Notes: generated from the letters alone by a model not told the origin. 64,000 nt of DNA from Seonamhaeicola sediminis (GCF_004358095.2 NZ_SMZJ02000004.1:508030-572029); one strand, 5' to 3'; positions 24,355 to 33,371 are shown, numbered from the stretch's first letter. A program made the numbers and translations.

Positions 24355-24397
24355 CTAATGTATGTAGTAGACACTTAAAAGGAAATGATATCGGTCA
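24355..24397 (-). promoter_or_regulatory. Stress-regulon promoter C: palindrome TGATATCGGTCA plus -7 box TACATTAG (USP 4)
   Basis: Imperfect palindrome at 24386-24397; the minus-strand box TACATTAG at 24362-24355 is the same octamer as in promoter A. Centre-to-centre distance is 33 bp. The USP 4 ATG is 20 bp past the box. Confidence 0.65.
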
Positions 24398-24417
24398 TTT
24401 TCAGCTTATTAAGCTAG

Positions 24418-25458
24418 CTAACAGATTTTTTTAAGCTTTTCTATATCAATTACTTTAATGTTTCTCCCATCTGCTTTAATGATGCCTTCTTTTTTAAAAA
24501 TTGATAATGTTCTAATAAAAGTTTCTGGAGATATACCAGCAACACTGGCTAAATCATTCCTAGATATTTTTATGAGCTTCTCTGGATTGCGGTTCATTTT
24601 TTCGGCAAATTTCAAAATGGTAGCTGCCGTTTTCTTATTAACAGAGCTATAAGCCATTTGAATTAGCTCTTTCTTTACTGAAGATAGATTGTCTGCTAGC
24701 AATTCAGCAAGCTCAATTACAACTTTATGATTTTGATCTAGTAGTTTCTTAAATTCTAAAATTGAAATACCAACCAATTTGGTGTCCTCAATTGCAGAGG
24801 CTGTTTCTCTGTGAGGTGTATTTTGAGTAAAAGAGTTGTATCCAAATAAATCATCTTCTTTGTACAAAGCCGTGACAAGTTCCTTACCTAATTCGTTTAT
24901 TTGAAAACATTTAACAGCACCTTTACTTATTAAATAAATATAGTTAGAGTGGTCTCCTTCTCGATAGATAATTTCATCTTGGTTAAATGCAAATTCGTCA
25001 CCAAAATCATCAAAAAAAATCTTTAAATCATTAAGTGTTTTTATTTTATCGTCATTTTCTGTGGGCAGTTTATCTTTTTCTTTTAGAATAGATACTTTTG
25101 CCAAACGGCTTTCAATAGCACTTATAAGATCATCTTCAGAGAATGGTTTAGTAATGTAGTCATCGGCACCTAAATTCATACCTTTCCTAACATCTTCATG
25201 CTCTGTTTTAGCAGACAAGAATATGAATGGGGTGTACTTTGTTAGTTTGTTTTTATAAAGTGCTTTTAATACGCCATAGCCATCTAGTTCTGGCATCATT
25301 ATATCACATATAATAATGTCTGGTTGATGTTTTTTTGCTAATGCTACGCCCGTTTTTCCGTTTGATGCAGTTAAGACTTTATAGTCAGACAGTTCTAAAA
25401 GTTCTGCTGTATTTTCTCTTAAAACAACATCATCCTCTATTAACAAAATTGTTTTCAT
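24418..25458 (-). CDS. Hybrid response regulator: receiver domain fused to Crp/Fnr cNMP-binding and HTH domains
   Basis: 346 aa. Residues 1-120 form a canonical receiver: acidic pair E8-D9-D10, phosphoacceptor D52 (IICD52IMMP), S82 (FIFLSAK) and K104 (DDYITK104PF). Residues ~145-260 are a cNMP-binding-type beta-roll (IYREGDHSNYIYLISKGAVK ... DLFGYNSF ... RETASAIEDTKLVGI) that lacks the full cAMP-contacting set. Residues ~265-340 are a Crp-type winged helix with recognition helix GISPETFIRTL. The Glu and Arg match the FNR positions that read TTGAT, so a TGAT-type site is expected. It starts 32 bp after the LOV kinase gene; it is the likely regulator of promoters A-E. Confidence 0.92.
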   Translation of the reverse strand: MKTILLIEDDVVLRENTAELLELSDYKVLTASNGKTGVALAKKHQPDIIICDIMMPELDGYGVLKALYKNKLTKYTPFIFLSAKTEHEDVRKGMNLGADDYITKPFSEDDLISAIESRLAKVSILKEKDKLPTENDDKIKTLNDLKIFFDDFGDEFAFNQDEIIYREGDHSNYIYLISKGAVKCFQINELGKELVTALYKEDDLFGYNSFTQNTPHRETASAIEDTKLVGISILEFKKLLDQNHKVVIELAELLADNLSSVKKELIQMAYSSVNKKTAATILKFAEKMNRNPEKLIKISRNDLASVAGISPETFIRTLSIFKKEGIIKADGRNIKVIDIEKLKKIC

Positions 25459-25490
25459 GAGTTTGCGTTTTTTGGTTTATGCCTCTAAGA

Positions 25491-27386
25491 TTATATTTCA
25501 TGTTGATTTTGTTCACTATTATTTGGAAAAGTAATGATGAAAGTAGAGCCCATATTTTCTTTACTCTGAAATTTTATAGTACCTCCCAAGTTTTCTAAGT
25601 GATTTTTTACTATATTTAATCCTATGCCAGTACCTTGCGTATTCATTACGTTATCTGCTCTAAAATACCTTTGGAATATTCTTTCTTGATCTTTTTTGGG
25701 TATACCAATGCCTTTATCTTTTATTATTAAGGTGGTAAACTCATCACCCTGTTTAATTTGTAAATCTATACAGCTCTCCTCAGGTGAATATTTAATGGCA
25801 TTGTGTAATAGATTTGAAAAGATTAACTGAATTATCTTTTCATCTTGGTAAACTGATATGTCATCAATATCTTCTGGATAATTTATTTTCTGCCCTTCTT
25901 TTAATAGCATGTTATAATTGTAAACCACCTCATTAACCACCTTACTCAATTTAAAATTGGTAAACTTATAATTTGCTTTACCTGATTCTAATTTTTCAAC
26001 AGATAAAAAGTCATTTAAAATATTATTTAAAAAATGAACCTTATCGGTAATTGTTTTTATGTGTTTATTTCTTTTTTCTTGATGTTCAGTTAACTGGTAT
26101 TTACTCAAAAGCTCTGTAGAGGTTAAAATACCACTTAAAGGGGTTTTAAACTCATGAGAAACCAGAGATAGAAATTTAGATTTTAATTCATTTAGCTCTT
26201 TCTCCTTGCTTAAGGCATTCTCTAATTGCTGCGTTCTTAATTCTACTTCGGTCTCTAATTTGGTGGTATAATTTTTTCTTTCTGTAATGTCTAAAACAAT
26301 AGCAACAAATACTTTTTTTTCTCCCAATTCTGAAATTTGCAAATGAACTTCTACGGGATAGGTTGAGCCATTTTTTCGCTGGTGTACAATTTCAAACTCA
26401 ATCTTATCCGTGTTTCCTTTTAACAGAATATCAATAGATTCTTTTAAATTAGATTGGTTGCTTATAGTAGTAATGTCTAAAGGAGTCATTTCCTTCAATT
26501 CACCTAAACTATACCCAATGTTTTTTTTTGCACCGTAATTGGCATTTAAGAAGATTAATGTTTCAACATCAAAGACATAAATTTCGTTTAGTGATTCATG
26601 AAAAATGGTTGCTAGATGATGTCGTTCTTCTTCAACTTGTTTACGTTGGGTAACGTCGTTTTGTATTCCAATAAAATTTGTTACGGTTCCTCGTGTATTG
26701 GTTATAGGAAAAACATAAAGATCATTCCAAAACATAGTACCGTCTTTTTTATAATTACGTAACGTAGCCTGACAACTCTCACCATTTTTGATAGCCTCTC
26801 TAAGCTTTTTTAGTGGTAGTTGTTCTCGATCTTTACCCTGCAAAAACCGGCAATTATGATTGAGTATTTCTGCATCAGAATATCCAGTAAGTTCTTGAAA
26901 GGCAGAATTGAAATATACCACAGGGTTATCGGGTTTTAAGGCATCAGTTATTATAATACCATTTCTGGCAGATTGCAACGCTTTTGTTCTAAGCATTAGG
27001 CTTTCTTCAATCTTTTTTCTTTCAGAAATATCTCTAATTAAAGCCATAACATAGGTTTTGTTATAGATTGAAAATAGATTCAATTCAATATCCATTGGAA
27101 AAACAGTACCATCTTTTTTCATGCCATAAACATCTCTGGTTTCACCCATCTTTCTACGCGAGCCTCTTTTTAAAAATATGTTGAAAAAAGTAGTATGCTT
27201 TTTTCGGTAATCTGCAGGAAGAAGGAAACTTAGTTTTTTATCAATCAACTCATTTTTTGTATATCCAAAAATATTTTCAGCGGACCCATTAACCTCCATA
27301 ATTTTTTGATGATTATCAAGAATGATAACACCTTCAAAAACGGCTTCTAACAGAATATTGAATATTTCTTGGTCCTGATTGAACAT
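25491..27386 (-). CDS. Multi-PAS histidine kinase with a LOV blue-light sensor domain
   Basis: 631 aa, no transmembrane segment, so cytoplasmic. PAS 1 spans ~8-125. PAS 2 (~135-250) is a LOV domain: HNC179RFLQG is the photoactive-Cys motif that forms the flavin adduct, and the flavin-contacting NYKKDGTMFWN (211-221) and IGIQNDVT (239-246) are also present. PAS 3 spans ~257-372. A coiled-coil linker leads to HisKA with the phospho-accepting His411 (SLVSH411EFKTPLSGI), then an HATPase with N529 and the DKGIGIPKKDQ and GTGIGLNIVK boxes. It should phosphorylate the downstream receiver-Crp hybrid. Input by blue light or flavin redox is inferred from the intact Cys. Confidence 0.93.
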   Translation of the reverse strand: MFNQDQEIFNILLEAVFEGVIILDNHQKIMEVNGSAENIFGYTKNELIDKKLSFLLPADYRKKHTTFFNIFLKRGSRRKMGETRDVYGMKKDGTVFPMDIELNLFSIYNKTYVMALIRDISERKKIEESLMLRTKALQSARNGIIITDALKPDNPVVYFNSAFQELTGYSDAEILNHNCRFLQGKDREQLPLKKLREAIKNGESCQATLRNYKKDGTMFWNDLYVFPITNTRGTVTNFIGIQNDVTQRKQVEEERHHLATIFHESLNEIYVFDVETLIFLNANYGAKKNIGYSLGELKEMTPLDITTISNQSNLKESIDILLKGNTDKIEFEIVHQRKNGSTYPVEVHLQISELGEKKVFVAIVLDITERKNYTTKLETEVELRTQQLENALSKEKELNELKSKFLSLVSHEFKTPLSGILTSTELLSKYQLTEHQEKRNKHIKTITDKVHFLNNILNDFLSVEKLESGKANYKFTNFKLSKVVNEVVYNYNMLLKEGQKINYPEDIDDISVYQDEKIIQLIFSNLLHNAIKYSPEESCIDLQIKQGDEFTTLIIKDKGIGIPKKDQERIFQRYFRADNVMNTQGTGIGLNIVKNHLENLGGTIKFQSKENMGSTFIITFPNNSEQNQHEI

Positions 27387-27425
27387 AATAGACGATGTTT
27401 TTAGTATGCTATGAAATTTTATATA

Positions 27426-27499
27426 TAAAAATACAAATTACTACTTTGGCTATGACTGACTTATGTCATATGAAATAACCTAACAAGTATGTAGTTTTA
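27426..27499. promoter_or_regulatory. Stress-regulon divergent promoter D: palindrome TGACTTATGTCA with a -7 box on each side
   Basis: The palindrome is at 27457-27468. To the left (minus strand) TATTTTTA lies at 27433-27426, serving the LOV kinase operon. To the right (plus strand) TAGTTTTA lies at 27492-27499, serving the TerB-like gene. Both boxes are centred exactly 33 bp from the palindrome centre, so one site can act at the same position on both promoters. Confidence 0.7.
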
Positions 27500-27520
27500 G
27501 TAAAACTAAATTTTGTAGAC

Positions 27521-27928
27521 ATGAGAACTCAAAAAAAGATGACACTTAAGTTCTATCAAAATCTTGGTAGGTTGTTCTACGCTATAGCTGCAGCAGATAA
27601 ACAGGTGAGAAAAGTAGAATTTGATAAACTTAAGGAGTTGGTTAGAGAGCAGTGGTTACCTGTTGACCCTATAGAAGATGAGTATTTTACAGATGGCGCT
27701 TATCAAATAGAAATTGTTTTTGATTGGCTCAATAATGAAGAAAACTTAAATGCTCAAGCTTGTTATGATACTTTTATAAATTATAAAAATGAACAACCTC
27801 ATTTATTTACTGAAGAGATAAAGCGTTTGATACTCAAAACAGGAAATGCCATTGCCAATGCATTTGCTGGTATAAATAAATCAGAACTAATGATGCTCGC
27901 TAATTTGAGTATAGAATTAAAAAAATAA
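27521..27928 (+). CDS. TerB-like (tellurite-resistance family) helical protein
   Basis: 135 aa. LKFYQNLGRLFYAIAAADKQVRKVEFDKLKELVREQW has the TerB-like pattern (A-A-A-D-x(2)-V-x(3)-E), where acidic residues can bind a metal. The remainder is helical (KSELMMLANLSIELKK). TerB relatives associate with membrane stress and chaperone-like complexes. It is the first gene on the right side of divergent promoter D and is followed by the CbpA/CbpM pair 67 bp later, probably on the same transcript. Confidence 0.65.
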   Translation: MRTQKKMTLKFYQNLGRLFYAIAAADKQVRKVEFDKLKELVREQWLPVDPIEDEYFTDGAYQIEIVFDWLNNEENLNAQACYDTFINYKNEQPHLFTEEIKRLILKTGNAIANAFAGINKSELMMLANLSIELKK

Positions 27929-27995
27929 GTTAAGAGAAAGGTTTGTTATATGAATTACTCTGTGTTTTAATCCTTTTTTAAAAACAATTATTTAG

Positions 27996-28880
27996 ATGGC
28001 ATTTATAGACTATTATAAAATACTTGGTATTTCAAAAACTGCCAATGAGGCAGACATTAAAAAAGCCTACCGGAAATTGGCTCGCAAATATCATCCAGAT
28101 TTAAACCCTAATGATAAGGTAGCCGAAAAAAAATTCAAAGAAATTAATGAAGCCAATGAGGTATTGAGTCATCCTGAAAACAGGAAGAAATATGATCAAT
28201 ATGGTGAGAATTGGCAACATGCTGAAGAATTTGAGAAAGCCAAACAGCAACAGCAATATAAAGGCAGTTATGCTAGTTCTGGAGGGTATGCAGAACAGGA
28301 TTTTTCAGATTTTTTTGAACACATGTTTGGCGGGGCATCATCTGGAGCCAGTGGAAGACAAGTGAAATTTAGAGGACAAGATTATAATGCAGAATTACAA
28401 TTAACCCTTCAGGATGTTTATACAACTCATAAACGCACACTAACAGTAAACAATAAAAATATACGAATTACTATACCTGCTGGTGTAGAAAACGGTCAGA
28501 TAATTAAAATCAAAGGGCATGGTGGACAAGGCGTTAATGGGGGGCCTAATGGTGATTTATACATTCAGTTTTCAATTTCAAACCCAACAAATTTTAAAAG
28601 AGATAAAAACAACCTCTATGTTGATGTAGATTTAGATTTATATACAGCTATATTAGGAGGAGAACTTACCATTGATACTTTTGACAGTAAGGTTAAGCTC
28701 AATATAAAACCAGAAACACAAAATGGAACTAAAGTTAAGTTGAAGGGAAAGGGCTTTCCAAAATACAAAAAAGAAAACCAGTTTGGCGACCTTTATGTTA
28801 CTTACCATGTAAAAATACCAACCAACTTAACTGCTAAAGAAAAGGAATTAATGAACGCATTAAAAAATTTAAGAAAGTAA
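27996..28880 (+). CDS. cbpA: CbpA-type DnaJ co-chaperone
   Basis: 294 aa. J domain at 1-70 with the HPD motif in KYHPDLNP; a Gly/Ser-rich linker (QQYKGSYASSGGYAEQDFSDFFEHMFGGASSG); then two beta-sandwich substrate-binding domains (ITIPAGVENGQIIKIKGHGGQG ... GDLYIQFSI). It lacks the Cys-rich zinc finger of DnaJ, as expected for CbpA. It stimulates DnaK on stress-damaged or aggregated proteins. The TAA overlaps the ATG of the modulator gene by one base. Confidence 0.93.
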   Translation: MAFIDYYKILGISKTANEADIKKAYRKLARKYHPDLNPNDKVAEKKFKEINEANEVLSHPENRKKYDQYGENWQHAEEFEKAKQQQQYKGSYASSGGYAEQDFSDFFEHMFGGASSGASGRQVKFRGQDYNAELQLTLQDVYTTHKRTLTVNNKNIRITIPAGVENGQIIKIKGHGGQGVNGGPNGDLYIQFSISNPTNFKRDKNNLYVDVDLDLYTAILGGELTIDTFDSKVKLNIKPETQNGTKVKLKGKGFPKYKKENQFGDLYVTYHVKIPTNLTAKEKELMNALKNLRK

Positions 28881-29170
28881 TGAAAGAACAGGATTTAATA
28901 TCAGTACAATTACTTTGTAGACGTTATAATGTTCCAAATTCGTTTATAATAAAACTACAGGAATACCAACTTATTGAGGTTATTGTTAGACAAGATGATT
29001 TCTTTATTAATGTAAAACAGATAAAAAAAATTGAAAAACTAATGCGTTTACATTATGACCTAGATATCAATTTAGAGGGAGTAGATGCTATTTATAATTT
29101 ATTGCAACAAGTAGAGGATTTACAAGAAGAAATAAAGTTTCTCAAAAATAAGTTAAACCGTTATGAGTAA
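28880..29170 (+). CDS. cbpM: CbpM-type chaperone modulator (MerR-like fold)
   Basis: 96 aa. QDLISVQLLCRRYNVPNSFIIKLQEYQLIEV resembles the MerR_2 fold of CbpM, followed by a helical tail LLQQVEDLQEEIKFLKNKLNRYE. CbpM binds the J domain of CbpA and inhibits it. Overlap of one base with cbpA supports a coupled pair. The assignment follows both sequence and position. Confidence 0.88.
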   Translation: MKEQDLISVQLLCRRYNVPNSFIIKLQEYQLIEVIVRQDDFFINVKQIKKIEKLMRLHYDLDINLEGVDAIYNLLQQVEDLQEEIKFLKNKLNRYE

Positions 29171-29176
29171 AATAAT

Positions 29177-29773
29177 ATGCTTACGTTTAAAAACTTTAAC
29201 ATAGCAGATTGGTTTTCATTTTACAGGGTAGTAGCTGCGCCATTCTTGTTGGTGCTAATCTGGTTTGACTTAAGGTTGGTTTTTACATGGTTTTTAATGG
29301 TTAGCTATCTTACCGATGCTCTTGATGGTTATTTAGCCAGAAAATTAAAAATTACAAGTCCTAGGGGTTCTCAGCTAGATTCTATTGGAGATCAAATAAC
29401 GCTTACTATAGGATTAATAGGGTTGTTTTATTTTGAAACACAATTCATTAAATTAAATCTTGTTTTAATAGTAATTGCATTTGTGCCTTACTTTGTACAA
29501 ATGCTTTTAGCTTATTTTAAATACGGTAAAGCAACCGCTTTCCATACATATTTGGCTAAGTTTTCAGCATTACTCCAGAGTCTATTTATTTTATGGTCCT
29601 TATTCTTTTCTCCTGAGTACTTATTGTTTTATGTTATGATAGTTGTTGGTTTACTGGAGACTTTTGAGGAAATAACACTCATTTTCATGTATGACAATTG
29701 GGTGTCTGATGTTAAAGGGTTTTATTGGGCTTTGCGCGATAAGCGAAGACTAAAGCATAACAATTCCAAATAA
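29177..29773 (+). CDS. CDP-alcohol phosphatidyltransferase family membrane enzyme
   Basis: 198 aa, several transmembrane helices. The family signature is complete: D-x2-DG-x2-AR-x8-G-x3-D-x3-D in TDALDGYLARKLKITSPRG followed by SQLDSIGD, with both metal-binding Asp pairs. These enzymes move a phospho-alcohol from CDP-diacylglycerol to an acceptor to make phospholipids; the acceptor (glycerol phosphate, serine, inositol or other) is not readable. Its place in a stress operon beside a metallophosphoesterase suggests membrane remodelling. Confidence 0.88.
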   Translation: MLTFKNFNIADWFSFYRVVAAPFLLVLIWFDLRLVFTWFLMVSYLTDALDGYLARKLKITSPRGSQLDSIGDQITLTIGLIGLFYFETQFIKLNLVLIVIAFVPYFVQMLLAYFKYGKATAFHTYLAKFSALLQSLFILWSLFFSPEYLLFYVMIVVGLLETFEEITLIFMYDNWVSDVKGFYWALRDKRRLKHNNSK

Positions 29774-29780
29774 TTGTGTT

Positions 29781-30989
29781 ATGCGTAGCTACTCAATATT
29801 TACTATATTACTTTTATGTTTAGTTATTTTAGGTGTAGATATTTTGGCTTTTTATTGGCTACAATCTATTACTAAATTATTACCTTCATTTTTTGAAGTA
29901 CTGATACATATTTTATTCTGGTTTTTTACCTTAGGACTAATATCAGCTATTTTAACCCTTAAAGTAACTTTAGATGATATTCCTCCAAAACGAAAGCATG
30001 TACTTATATCGTCATTATATGGACTTACTGTAGCATCTTTCATTCCCAAAATCATATTTGTAGTAGTTATATCCATATTGTTTTTTACTAATTATGTGTT
30101 TTCAGAACAGGCTTCAGTTTTAATTATTCCTTTAATAGGTTTGTTGTCTGGGGTGATACCGTTTTTTGCTGTGTTGTATGCCATTTTTAAAGCAGTGCAT
30201 CGTTTTAAAATTCATCATCATAAAATACGTTTTAATAAACTACCAATAGTGTTTAAGGGTTTAAAAATAGTTCATATATCAGATCTGCATTTAGGAAGTT
30301 TCAATTACCGTTACAAAATTTTAAATCCAGCTATAAAGCTCATTAATAATCTACATCCAGATTTAATATTTTTTACAGGAGACATAGTGAATAACTATGC
30401 TTGGGAACTTGTTGGTTGGGAACACGTTTTTAATAAACTAAAAGCAAACATTGGTAAATATGCAATTTTGGGAAACCATGATTATGGCGATTATTCCAAT
30501 TGGAAAAGTGGAGAAGAGAAGTTTATAAATTTTATTAAAATCAAACAATTTTATAAAGATATAGGATTTTCACTTCTTCTTAATGACTCTGATACTATTG
30601 AGAGGAATAATGAAAAGATAGCCATTATTGGTGTTGAAAACTGGGGTAAACCACCCTTTAATACCTATGGAGATATTGCTGTTGCGTTGAGAAATTGTAA
30701 TAACATTCCTTTTAAAATTCTACTGTCTCACGATCCTACCTTTTGGGAGGAAATGGTTGTTAAAGAAACAAATATTTCACTTACGCTTTCAGGGCATACA
30801 CATGGTATGCAACTAGGTTTCCAATTTAAAAACTTTAAATGGAGCCCCGTAAAATATAAGTACAAACATTGGGCTGGTTTGTATGAAAAAAACAATCAAT
30901 TCTTATATGTAAATAGAGGGTTAGGGTGGTTAGGTTTTCCTGGTAGGTTGGGGATGCGTCCAGAAATCACCTATTTAGAACTAAATTGA
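29781..30989 (+). CDS. Membrane-anchored metallophosphoesterase (YaeI-like)
   Basis: 402 aa. Four N-terminal transmembrane helices (~1-145), then a calcineurin-like domain with the full metal-site set: IVHISDLHLGSFN, FFTGDIVNN, AILGNHDYGDY, LLSHDPTF and LSGHTHGMQLG. Related YaeI/LpxH-type enzymes act on lipid phosphates or nucleotides; the substrate here is not known. It is 7 bp after the phosphatidyltransferase, so the two probably work on the same lipid. Confidence 0.88.
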   Translation: MRSYSIFTILLLCLVILGVDILAFYWLQSITKLLPSFFEVLIHILFWFFTLGLISAILTLKVTLDDIPPKRKHVLISSLYGLTVASFIPKIIFVVVISILFFTNYVFSEQASVLIIPLIGLLSGVIPFFAVLYAIFKAVHRFKIHHHKIRFNKLPIVFKGLKIVHISDLHLGSFNYRYKILNPAIKLINNLHPDLIFFTGDIVNNYAWELVGWEHVFNKLKANIGKYAILGNHDYGDYSNWKSGEEKFINFIKIKQFYKDIGFSLLLNDSDTIERNNEKIAIIGVENWGKPPFNTYGDIAVALRNCNNIPFKILLSHDPTFWEEMVVKETNISLTLSGHTHGMQLGFQFKNFKWSPVKYKYKHWAGLYEKNNQFLYVNRGLGWLGFPGRLGMRPEITYLELN

Positions 30990-31126
30990 TTAAATTAATT
31001 GTACAACTGATTTTTATCATTGTTCTAGTTTTAAAAATAGGGTAGTTTAATTCATTTACATAAAAAGAGTACCGTTTTGTTAAATTATAATTCTGCAATT
31101 CTGAATAAGCTAAAATACATTCACAA

Positions 31127-31576
31127 ATGAAAGATTTAAATAAATTTGAAAGTTCCTGCGTTTTAAAAAACAACTACATTGGTTATTTGTCTTATATAAG
31201 TAATGGTAGTCCTTATGTGGTTCCAATCACTTACTATTACTACGAGGAAGGAAATTGTTTAATTAGCTATTCTGGAGAAGGGCATAAAATAGATGCTATG
31301 CGTTCAAATGATCTAGTCTCTTTTTGTGTGACTGAAATAGATAATGTCAATAAATGGGATTCTGTAATGGTACAAGGTCAATTTAAGGAACTTGAGGGTA
31401 CCTATGCTAAACAACAATTACATAAGTTTGTTTTAGGAGTTAAAAAATTGATATTTAAAGAAAGTAACAAACACCCAGATTTGATAAGTGATTTTTCTAG
31501 CAAAGTAACCTCAGGTGCACCCATAATATATGCCATAAACGTATTGGGTATAACTGGAAAAAGTAGAGAATACTAA
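31127..31576 (+). CDS. Pyridoxamine 5'-phosphate-oxidase-like flavin split-barrel protein
   Basis: 149 aa. Split-barrel flavin-binding features: CVLKNNYIGYLSYISNGSPYVVPITYYYYEEGNCLISYSGEGHKIDAMRSNDLVSFCVTEID and WDSVMVQGQFKELE. Such proteins bind FMN or F420/heme-like cofactors and often reduce toxic quinones, nitro compounds or biliverdin. No operator of the stress type lies at 33 bp upstream of its TACATTCA box, so co-regulation is not supported although it sits within the island. Confidence 0.85.
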   Translation: MKDLNKFESSCVLKNNYIGYLSYISNGSPYVVPITYYYYEEGNCLISYSGEGHKIDAMRSNDLVSFCVTEIDNVNKWDSVMVQGQFKELEGTYAKQQLHKFVLGVKKLIFKESNKHPDLISDFSSKVTSGAPIIYAINVLGITGKSREY

Positions 31577-31590
31577 GAGAAAAACAATAA

Positions 31591-32598
31591 TTAGTCTTTA
31601 AATTGCTGTTGTTCCTTATTTAATTTGGCTTCTCGTTTTTGTTTTCGTTCTAGTTTTCTAAAATAGCCTCTGGTTAAAAAATTATGCTTCAAGGCTTCCA
31701 TGTTTTTGTTAAATTTATCTGCTCCATTATTAATGTTCTTTATGGCTTCATCTAGATTTTTAACAAATATTGTGTCATTAGCAAGGTAATTTATAGCACC
31801 ATCTCCATCTTTTAAACTCAATAAGGTTTTGTTTAAATTAATGACTACCTCATTAATATTTTTACTGGAGGCTTCAAGGTTGTCAATAACCTGTTTTACT
31901 TTTTTACTCTCTAAAGTGTCTTTTAGTAATACCCCAGCAACACTTTTATCTAAATTCAAATTATTAACCAGTTGATTTATTTCACCCATAGTTTTATTGG
32001 CTTCTATACTTGTAAGTTTCAAATTATTTATGGTTTGGCGTATATTTTTGGCAGTAATAGAATCATTTATAAGCATGCCTATTGTGCCATTTCCGTTAGT
32101 TATAGAGTTTGTAATATCAAGTAGTTTTGCTGTTAATAAAGCAGCATTTTCATTGGTTACATTCAAGGTATTAAGCATGTCATCTGTACCAATTTTAGAA
32201 TACGACTTGATTATGTCACCTTGAGAAATGACGGTAGTATTGCCATTACCTGGTATAATATTAACAAGCATATTGCCTACTAATCCATCGGTTCCTATAG
32301 TGGCAATAGCATCCTTTTTAATATGTTTCACCATTTTTTCATCTATAGCCATTATAACATTAATGGTAGAATCGTTAATCATGTTTATTCTTTTTACAGT
32401 TCCTACGTTTATTCCTGAATACCTTACGTTATTGCCCTGTAAAAGGCCGTTTACATTGTTAAAATTAGCGCTTATAGAAAAAGTTTTAGTGAACATATTT
32501 TTACGTTGCCCTATTAAGTAAATAGCAGTAATAAAAAGGAGTAAACCAACAATAACAAAGATGCCTAGTTTTAATTTTTCATTGCTTGTTTTTTTCAT
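31591..32598 (-). CDS. mlaD: MlaD/MCE-family lipid-transport substrate-binding protein
   Basis: 335 aa. One N-terminal transmembrane helix (LKLGIFVIVGLLLFITAIYLIG), then the MCE domain (FSISANFNNVNGLLQGNNVRYSGINVGTVKRI ... IGTDGLVGNMLVNIIPG) and a long helical tail. It should hold and pass phospholipid or another lipid between inner and outer membranes as part of an ABC-type Mla complex. Third gene of an operon, 14 bp after the ATPase. Confidence 0.9.
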   Translation of the reverse strand: MKKTSNEKLKLGIFVIVGLLLFITAIYLIGQRKNMFTKTFSISANFNNVNGLLQGNNVRYSGINVGTVKRINMINDSTINVIMAIDEKMVKHIKKDAIATIGTDGLVGNMLVNIIPGNGNTTVISQGDIIKSYSKIGTDDMLNTLNVTNENAALLTAKLLDITNSITNGNGTIGMLINDSITAKNIRQTINNLKLTSIEANKTMGEINQLVNNLNLDKSVAGVLLKDTLESKKVKQVIDNLEASSKNINEVVINLNKTLLSLKDGDGAINYLANDTIFVKNLDEAIKNINNGADKFNKNMEALKHNFLTRGYFRKLERKQKREAKLNKEQQQFKD

Positions 32599-32612
32599 AA
32601 CTAAAGTTTTTA

Positions 32613-33368
32613 TTATTTAAAAAAGGCTCTTATTTTATCATCTTCAGAAGCTTCTAATTCTTTAAAAGAGCCTTCAGCATAGTTTATACCATCTACAAGT
32701 AAAATCATGCGTTCAGATATGACCCGCGCGCAATCTACATCGTGTGTTATTATCAAGGATGAGGTTTTGTATTGTTTTTGAACATGTCTCATGAGTTCAA
32801 TAATTTCTTTAGATGTTATTGGGTCTAAACCACTAGTAGGTTCATCATACAAAATAATTTTAGGTTTTAATATCAGTGTTCTAGCCAAGGCTATTCTACG
32901 TTTCATACCCCCCGAAAGCTGTGAAGGCATTAAATCTATAGCCTTCAACAAACCAACACTATTTAAGGTTTCTTCTACAAGTGGAGTAGTGTCTTTTAAA
33001 TTACCAAACTTATTTTTGTGTCTACGTAATGGGAATTCCAGATTTTCTCTAACGGTCATAGAATCATATAAGGCACTACCTTGAAATAAAAAACCGATGT
33101 TTGTTCTTAGGGCATCTAATTCTAATTGATTGAGGTTTAGCAGGTTTTTACCCATAACATGGATGCTTCCTGAGTCAGGCTCCATGAGTCCAACCAAACA
33201 TTTTATCATAACCGACTTTCCAGAACCCGATTTACCCATAATAACGAGGTTTTCACCTTCAAAAAGCTCTAAATTAAACCCATTCAAAACATGATTATCA
33301 CCAAAGCTTTTTCGCAAATCTTTAATTTTTAATATCAACTTCTTTTGTATGTTTTCAATGATAGTCAT
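32613..33368 (-). CDS. mlaF: MlaF-type ABC transporter ATPase
   Basis: 251 aa. Walker A (IMGKSGSGKSVMIKCLVG), Q-loop (GFLFQGSALYDSMTV), signature LSGGMKRRIALART, Walker B (IILYDEPTSGLDP) and the H-loop (SLIITHDV) are all present. It powers the MlaE permease and sits 3 bp after it. Confidence 0.93.
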   Translation of the reverse strand: MTIIENIQKKLILKIKDLRKSFGDNHVLNGFNLELFEGENLVIMGKSGSGKSVMIKCLVGLMEPDSGSIHVMGKNLLNLNQLELDALRTNIGFLFQGSALYDSMTVRENLEFPLRRHKNKFGNLKDTTPLVEETLNSVGLLKAIDLMPSQLSGGMKRRIALARTLILKPKIILYDEPTSGLDPITSKEIIELMRHVQKQYKTSSLIITHDVDCARVISERMILLVDGINYAEGSFKELEASEDDKIRAFFK

Positions 33369-33371
33369 TTC

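Noticed and set aside
31081-31126. Stress operator upstream of the flavin split-barrel gene
   Set aside because: A TACATTCA box is present but the expected palindrome position (31081-31092) holds no TGA....TCA.
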